From an uncultured Luminiphilus sp. (GTDB lineage: Bacteria; Pseudomonadota; Gammaproteobacteria; Pseudomonadales; Halieaceae), in contig CAJJBO010000020.1 in assembly GCA_905182485.1 (NCBI GenBank), positions 1 to 41,404 on the forward strand: a DNA stretch of 41,404 nt. Reading direction: 5' to 3'. This document shows, one piece after another, positions 35,036 to 41,404 of this stretch. Made by a program: the position numbers and the translations under genes. Under the pieces are notes generated by a model. The model was not told the origin of the DNA. It saw only the letters and a list, made by a program, of their open reading frames with translations, and ran no database searches. Within the stretch, counting starts at the first letter, position 1. Each line of letters begins with the position of its first letter.

Positions 35036-35265
35036 TCATTCGGCTGAAATCAGCTCACCCCCGGTCCCACGCAAGGCGAGCGTGTGCCCCAGCGTTCCTG
35101 CTCGTTCAGACAGCGCTTTGAGACAACGAAGCCAGTGAAAACCGTGTCGCATGCGCTGCAGCGTGCCGTCGCTCAGGATTGAACGAATATGAATAGCATG
35201 CCCAACATAATGAACCGGGTTTTGGGATCAAAAAGCGCGAATGTCTCCATATCAGCAAGCCCCAT
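35036..35265 (-). CDS. Possible small membrane ORF upstream of aroG (frame broken)
   Basis: ATG 35265 opens 30 codons with a hydrophobic tail (TRFIMLGMLFIFVQS) ending at TGA 35173. Another minus frame continues as MRHGFHWLRCLKALSERAGT to TGA 35036. Joined, they make about 76 residues. No family is recognised and no clear ribosome site is seen; it could be chance. The rest of 34933-35401 shows nothing else I can support. Confidence 0.22.
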
Positions 35266-35401
35266 CCACAGGATCAGCGAGGCACCTTACTCTCAATAGA
35301 GCCTTTATATTTCCTATACTTTCAGGTCTTTCAGACTAAGCACCACCCTCACTTTTGTTTCGGTTCTCTCACGTTGCAGCTTTTTTCTGTAAACTTCACG
35401 T

Positions 35402-37805
35402 ATGGAGCTAACTATTGACCAAGCATTGCAACGAGGAGTCGCTGCACACAAGGGAGGGCAGGCTTAAAGAGGCTGAACAGTTGTACCTTGCCATCTTGCA
35501 CACAAAACCCGACCATCCAGATGCTAACCATAACCTAGGCGTATTAGCAGTATCAGTGAATAAAGCCGAGGCTCTAACACGATTCCGAAATGCGCTAACA
35601 ACAAATGCAGCCGTAGAGCAATTTTGGATAAGTTACGTTAATTGTCTTATCACAGCAGAGAAATTTGCCGATGCAAGAGTTGCTCTCGCTGATGCTAAGC
35701 ATGCGGGTGTTTTGGAAGAGCAATTAATATCACTGGAACAAGCCCTGCAATCAGCGCGCCGCTCAAGTGAACAGCCCAAGGTGAGGCAAATTGATGCTGG
35801 GGATCTGGAGACGCGTGCGCCATCGCAAAAAAAAATTGAGCTTTTATTTGAGCATTATCAATCTAACCAGCTTGAAGAATTCGAAAAACTCGCTATCGCA
35901 ATGACCAAAGAATATCCCAATCACCAAATTGGATGGAAAGCGCTGGGAACGGCTCTTAGAAGGACCGGCAGAATAGTTGAGTCCTTAGAACCCTTTGAAA
36001 CGCTCTGTAGATCTATCACCCCCCAAGACGCCGAATCCCAGAGCAATTTGGGCTGCACGCTCCTGGAGCTGGGAAGACTAGCGGAAGCCGAAGTCAGATT
36101 AAGAGAAGCCCTACGGGTGAACCCTGAGTTTGCCGAAGCCCACTACAACTTGGGCAATGCGCTTCAAGAATTAGGGGAAATTACAAGAGGCAGAGTTAAG
36201 CTTTAAAGAGGCGACAGTTTTAAAGCCTGACCATGTGAAGGCTCACAACAAAAAATTACAGCCAACTTAAACTCCAGAAGCGAATAGCAAGCTACAAAAA
36301 AGCGGTCGCGTTGGATCCAGACTACGCGCAAGCACACAGCAACTTAGGCAACGCGCTTCGAAAACTCGGGAAGTACAACGAAGCTGAAACAAAGTTGCAG
36401 GCAAGCAATAAAGTTGGAATCCGAGAATGCTACGCCCACAACAATCTAGGCATTTACGCTCGAAAAAACTGAGCAGATTCCTCGAGGCCGAGACTAGCTA
36501 CGCGCGAGCGGTAGCTTTCAAACCTGAATATCCCGAGGCCCACAATAACTTAGGTAACGTCCTTCACGTGCTAGGCAGATACAACGAGGCCGAAGCAAGC
36601 TGCAGACGAGCATTAGCATTGAAGCCCGATTTTGCCGAGGCCCACAGCAATTTGGGGAATGCACTGAAGGCGCTTCGCAGAGTAACTGAGGCAGTAGCAA
36701 GCTACGCGCAAGCAATAGCGTTGAGGCCTGATTTTTCCGAGGCTCTTACCAACCTTGGCCATGCCTTAGCACAGCTTGGCGAATTAGAGGAAGCGAAGCA
36801 AGCTGCAGACAAGCGATAGCAATAAAATTTAGCAATACTCAAGCCCATTTTAACATGGGAACTGTACTCAAAGAGTTAGGAAGACTAGAGGAAAGCAGAA
36901 GCAAGTTATAGACAGGCGATAAAGCTGCAACCTGACGATAGTGCCGCATACACTACTTTGGGCGACGTGCTGCTGCATCTGGGCAAAATCATTGAAGCGG
37001 AAGAGAGCTTCAAGAAGGGCATCATATTGGCACCCCATGATATTGAAGCTAGAGAATATTTGCTTAAATGTTTTTTTTGGCAAAACAAAAAATCTGATTT
37101 TTTTGAGCTGCTTCAGCTTTTGATTAACGGAGGTGAGATCACCCCCGCAATTGGATCTATGGCTTACCAAGCAAAATTCAAATTCGGTAACGAAGCCACC
37201 AATCCTTTCTGCGACACGCCTTTAAAGTACGTTCGACATACACAACTTAGTGCGAATTATGATTTTGAAAACTCGTTCGTCAAACCGGTCTTATCCTTTC
37301 TAAAAGCAAATAAATTTGTTGGCAGAGCACAAGACCTTCTGGTGAACGGTAGTCAAACTTCTGGGGATTTATTCAGCTCAGGACATAATTTCATAGATGA
37401 AATAGAGATAATTATTCGAACAGAGATAGAAAGTACAAACTAGATTTCGGAGATAGCACAGAGGGATTTCTAACGAATTGGCCATCGGAGTACAGCCTTG
37501 GCGGTTGGCTGATTTGCATGAGGAGTGGCGGAAAATTAGAGCCTCATATTCATGAGAAAGGCTGGTTGAGCGGTAGCATTTATATCAACGTCCCTCCAAA
37601 AGACAAGCCGGATGCCGGCAACCTAAACGTCGCCGAAGGCAGCGACACCTTCAGTACCAACATTATTCTTGGTAAAGAAGAAACTATAGATGTGCGAACG
37701 GGTAGTTTGGTGTTATTTCCCTCTTCTGTCACGCACTATACAACACCATTTCACTCCGACCAGGAACGTATTGTTTTAGCGTTCGACGTTAGAAGGCTTC
37801 AATAA
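35402..37805 (+). CDS. TPR protein with C-terminal 2OG-Fe(II) oxygenase domain (frame interrupted)
   Basis: Long TPR protein. ATG 35402 gives MELTIDQALQRGVAAHKGG and, after one extra C near 35458, RLKEAEQLYLAILHTKPDHP. About ten TPR units follow (e.g. AEVRLREALRVNPEFAEAHY, AEASCRRALALKPDFAEAHS). A non-TPR segment (NPFCDTPLKYVRHTQLSANY, RAQDLLVNGSQTSGDLFSSG) leads to the C-terminal domain: KLEPHIHEKGWLSGSIYINV, then GSLVLFPSSVTHYTTPFH and ERIVLAF, with His/His/Arg placed as in PF13759-type 2OG-Fe(II) oxygenases. Breaks occur near 35458, 36190, 36270, 36460, 36810, 36890 and 37433; the family sequence resumes each time. Restored size is about 800 residues. Base composition is AT-richer than the photosynthesis genes. 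Substrate unknown. Confidence 0.8.
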
Positions 37806-38748
37806 ACCCGGTTATGTACATAAAGGCAGGGTGCGCTTATTAGCAGTTTACGGGCATGAATGGCAGTCAACTTGCAGGGCCACCTTGATATCAATTTGGT
37901 TCGAGGTTTATTAATCAATCGGCTCTTCTATCTAAACTCTCTGAGACATACAACAGGGCAACACCGAAATCAGTCAGGTAGGCCACTTCTGTCAAAGGTA
38001 CAAGGAGTGAATACCTCTGGATAAAATATTTCGATCTACGGCGCGCTGTAAACCCTACTTAACCCTGGTACTGAGAGCGATTTATTAAACGTATTATACA
38101 GTTTGGATCACTTCAACGTCTTCGTGGCTGATAATCAGAATGAAGACTACTGCCGACCAGACATCTCTCCTACACCTGGACCGCACAGAGAGCCTCACGC
38201 CCACAGAGTCGACCGTCTAGGCCCATGAAAGAGTTTGAATAAGCTGGTGGCAATTGGATTCTAGAGCGGCACTGCAATGTGGGAAATTAGCCCCGCCCTA
38301 GCCCCAAGACCCATCTGTGGCAAGAGGGCTGGAGTGACTCGCCAGCATCGGCTTCGGTGGTATATGTGCTAGTTCGGCCAGGATGCTGGGAGAGTAACGC
38401 CCGTTCAGACTAACTCACCCAAGGAATATCGAGTTATCACCGCGTGCGCGCAGCGTGGTAAAGTTGTGGTCCGTTACGCGACTTTGACAATGCTATTGAG
38501 CAACGCGCGCTGCAAAATTAGCTCCGTGCTGATGCTAAATACAATAGTCTTGTCGAAATATGCTGTGCCTGTAGAGTAGTGGGGTGGCATTTCTAAATCA
38601 CCTTATTAAAGCGGGCTTTTTAGTCCCGCTTAAGCTACTCAAAAAACATAGGTTACAAAAGCATGGCGAGCTACGGTGAATGGCAGCCAATCGCACAGCA
38701 AAAAAGGAAACAACTTGATGCGACCCGCAGCTAGCAGCTTCTAATCCG
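37806..38748. other. Gene-free stretch
   Basis: About 940 bases between the two TPR genes with no convincing ORF on either strand; stops are dense in all frames. It contains one GC-rich hairpin (38609-38631). A TTG-initiated run of about 40 codons from 38104 (DNQNEDYCRPDISPTPGPHR) is unlike anything I recognise. Possibly a decayed gene. Confidence 0.5.
38609..38631. terminator. Hairpin with GCGGG/CCCGC stem
   Basis: AAGCGGG, nine-base loop, CCCGCTT: a perfect seven-base-pair stem. The T run lies inside the loop and not after the stem on the plus strand; on the minus strand TTTAAT follows. It is about 800 bases from the nearest upstream stop, so its function as a terminator is uncertain. Confidence 0.35.
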
Positions 38749-41070
38749 ATGACAAAGAAGACAAAGAAGACAAAGAAGACAAAGAAGACAAAGAACAAGG
38801 GGCCTAGTAAGGCAGGGTCTCTTACGCTGTCTCAAAAGAGAAAAAAACAAGCGCAAAAGAAGCGGCCTACAAACCAGAATGTAGAGATGCAATCACCTTC
38901 TCAGCAACAGGTAGATGCCCTGTTTATGCATTACCAATCTGGACGGCATGAAGAATTCGAAAGACTTGCAATCTTAATGACAGAAGAATTCCCAGCCTAT
39001 CAGATTGGTTGGAAAGCCTTAGGGGCAGCACTGAAACAGACTGGAAGGCTAAGCGAGTCACTAGTGCCTATGCAGCGTTCAGTGGAGTTAGCGCCTCAAG
39101 ATGCTGAAGCGCACAATAACTTGGGCGTCACGCTTCAAGAATTAGGTAACCTAGGGGCGGCTGAAACGATTTTAAGACAAGCAATAGTATTGCAATCCGA
39201 TTTTTCCGAGGCGTATTACAACCTAGGCAATACACTCCAGGAGGCAGGAAGACTTGATGAGGCTGAAGCAAATTTTAAAGCAAGCAATAGCCTTGAAACC
39301 TGACTACCCCAAAGCATACATCAACTTGGCTAATGTGCTCAAAAAGCTAGGGCAACCAGAGGACGCTGAAGCAAGCTGTCGGCAAGCGATCGAGTTGGAC
39401 CCGCGTTTTCCCGAGGCTTACAACACTCTGGGTATAGCGCTTAACGAGCAGGGTAAATTTTCGGGGGCAATTTCCGCCTACGTTGAAGCCATAGAGTTGG
39501 ATCCCAGCCTGACGAGTGCCTACAGAAATCTTGGTGCGGTCTTACAGAAAGGGGAAGTTCGATGATGCGGGGCAACACCTTTACCCAATATTGATCGAAC
39601 TGCTTGAGAACAGAAACGTTGTGCTGGCAAGAGATATTGTCCAAGCGATTGTGAGCCTCTTACACCACGACCCCTCTGATTAAAGATCTGCTAGCCAAAA
39701 CCAAGGAATTTCGTAAAATCAAAGAGATAAAAAGCGCAATAGCGGTGCTAAATCAGCTGCCGCTTCTGCATCATCTCATGCGTATATGTCCACTTCCCGA
39801 TTTACGCTTGGAGGAGACTTTCGTGACGCTTCGGAGAGGTCTCCTCACAAATTTGGAAAAGATTGAAACAACCTCTGAGATTATCTATTTCTTATCAACG
39901 CTATGCCTGCATTGTTTTACCTGTGAGTACGTTTTCTTCGAAAGTGATGAAGAGTCTGCACTAATCACGAATTTAGAGTCTGAGATCGCAAGCACCATCG
40001 CACAATCGAAACAACCACAAGTTATCCAAATATTGTGTCTCGGGGGCCTATCGTCGTCTGCATCGATTTGATTGGTGTCAGAGCCTGGAGTTAGTTAATC
40101 AAATACCCGACGTTCACTTGAGGTTAGTTGAGGAGCCACTTATTGAAATTGACATCGCAAAAGCTATACCGGTGTTTGGAGAAATGTCGAACACGACATC
40201 ACTCAAAGTCAGGGCACAGTATGAGGAAAACCCCTATCCACGATGGGAGAAGCTCAGAGTATCCGAACATGCGGTCTCAATTGCAGAAGTTTCTGATAAT
40301 TTAGAATTGCGCCTGCACTCCAAACATATTGAAAGCGTATCTTCGCCGCATGTGCTCATTGCCGGGTGTGGAACAGGATTACATCCAATAGCGACTGCCT
40401 CACGTTTCGCCAACTGCCAAATGAAGGCTGTGGATCTCAGCCTCGCCAGCCTAGCTTTCGCCCAGAGAAAAAACGACCGAATTTGAAATGACCAACATAG
40501 AATTTTGCCAAGCGGATATTTTGCAACTCAGCGAGCTAGGGGAACGGTTCGACATTGTAGAAAGTGTAGGGGTTTTGCATCATATGGGTGACCCCATGGC
40601 TGGATGGAGAGTTCTCACAAACCTGCTAAAACCCAATGGATTGATAAAGGTCGGTTTGTATAGCGAATTAGCAAGGCGTCACATCACTAAGGTCCGAGAA
40701 GATCTAGCATCTTTAAGGCTGCCACCATCTGAAGCTGAAATCAGGCAAGCCAGGCAATCACTAGCGATGTCGAGCGATCGACAACATCAGCTGCTTACTG
40801 AATCTGTTGATTTCTATAATCTAAGCACTGTCAGAGATTTACTGTTTTCACACGCAAGAACACCTCTTTACTCTTCCAAAAATTAAATCCTGTATCGATA
40901 AATTGGATTTGGAATTTTGTGGATTTGAGAATGCCAGTGCGATCTCAAATTTCAGAAACTTACATGGTTCGAATGCAGACATTTACGATTTAACACTTTG
41001 GCAGCTATTTGAAGAGCACAACCCTCGTATTTTCGCTGGCATGTACCAATTTTGGTGCCAAAAAAAATAA
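38749..41070 (+). CDS. TPR protein with C-terminal SAM methyltransferase domain (frame interrupted)
   Basis: N-terminal Lys/Thr repeat (TKK four times plus TKN), a basic linker, then a module shared with the preceding TPR gene: DALFMHYQSGRHEEFERLAI, AYQIGWKALGAALKQTGRL. About six TPRs follow (e.g. AEASCRQAIELDPRFPEAYN), then a helical segment. The methyltransferase starts with RAQYEENPYPRWEKL; SAM motif I is HVLIAGCGTGLHPIATASRF, motif IV region is FDIVESVGVLHHMGDPMAGW, and the end is FAGMYQFWCQKK. Breaks lie near 39290, 39560, 39675, 40050, 40485 and 40855. ATG 38749 lacks a ribosome site; ATG 38718, with AAGGA upstream, would reach the same frame with one indel. Target unknown. Confidence 0.8.
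38752..38796 (+). repeat. 9-bp tandem repeat encoding Thr-Lys-Lys
   Basis: ACAAAGAAG is repeated four times, with a fifth copy ending in C, directly after the start codon of the TPR-methyltransferase gene. It encodes (Thr-Lys-Lys)n. Because the unit is nine bases, copy-number changes would keep frame and change only the length of a basic tail. Confidence 0.9.
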
Positions 41071-41404
41071 ATAAATATGGGCTTTAATAAAAAGCTATCT
41101 TCCGATCAGGGCGGTTGCCAAACTTACGACTCGCACCGCACGCTATCACTCGACATTAGTCCCGCTATACCGCGGCATCCACAACCCCTGTCAAACAATG
41201 AGTGGGCCTGACAAAAATATGAATCTTTGGCATGTTTACGAGTGTCTTGGTACGACCTACCAGCCCTGATATGTTGAAAATGGCGAGTTCGATAAATTAC
41301 GGCCACAGGAGCATTTGAGCCTTCAGAGCGAAGCGACGCCCGCCCGAGGAGGAAAGCGCGCGAGGCAAGTGGCTCGAGATAATCCGGCTGGTCCTATCAG
41401 GCGT
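41071..41404. other. No gene seen at the window end
   Basis: The last 334 bases hold no ORF with recognisable content, no tRNA-like fold and no clear terminator. The only longer open frame (minus strand, 41124-41306) looks like chance. Confidence 0.5.

Noticed and set aside
38752-38796. CRISPR-like array
   Set aside because: Units are 9 bp with no spacers and lie in a coding frame.

Overview
This window is part of a bacteriochlorophyll photosynthesis gene cluster from an aerobic anoxygenic phototrophic proteobacterium. The layout bchF-N-B-H-L-M-lhaA-puhA-B-C-E, with ppsR divergent from bchF and a separate bchG-(BCD-family MFS)-bchP operon, resembles marine gammaproteobacterial phototrophs of the OM60/NOR5 (Halieaceae) type. 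That taxonomic guess rests on memory of gene order and protein style, not on a search. The puf operon, bchCXYZ, the crt genes, acsF, bchI and bchD are not in the window.

Layout. (1) 41-14908, minus strand: a long operon read from bchF towards hemN. Many neighbours overlap by 4 bp, so translation is probably coupled. It encodes the late bacteriochlorophyllide steps, the dark-operative protochlorophyllide reductase (BchL, BchN, BchB), Mg-chelatase H, the Mg-protoporphyrin methyltransferase, a BCD-family carrier, reaction-centre subunit H and Puh assembly factors, then a HemN-like radical-SAM enzyme. Its promoter at 14958-14998 carries a TGT-N12-ACA palindrome of the PpsR/CrtJ type overlapping the -35 box. 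The puhC-puhE junction has been tandemly duplicated, leaving two puhC genes and a stub of puhE. (2) 15105-16527, plus: ppsR, the aerobic repressor. (3) 16634-17146, minus: azurin, divergent from (4) 17280-21028, plus: bchG, a second BCD-family MFS gene, bchP and a small membrane protein.

(5) 21.2-34.9 kb holds general metabolism and transport: a DUF305-LVIVD fusion, a BCCT transporter, malonyl-CoA decarboxylase, an MFS/carboxymuconolactone-decarboxylase-like pair, a minus-strand VOC/MFS/hydrolase operon, a secreted protein faintly like CpcT/CpeT, a Tat-exported alpha/beta hydrolase and a DAHP synthase (aroG type). (6) 35.4-41.07 kb is visibly AT-richer. It encodes two TPR enzymes with a related N-terminal module but different C-terminal catalytic domains (2OG-Fe(II) oxygenase and SAM methyltransferase).

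A caution runs through the window. At least 15 genes are interrupted by single-base indels, yet the family sequence continues intact in another frame, often at short homopolymers and sometimes as compensating pairs. I read most of these as assembly or sequencing errors, not pseudogenes, and give whole-gene spans for such genes.
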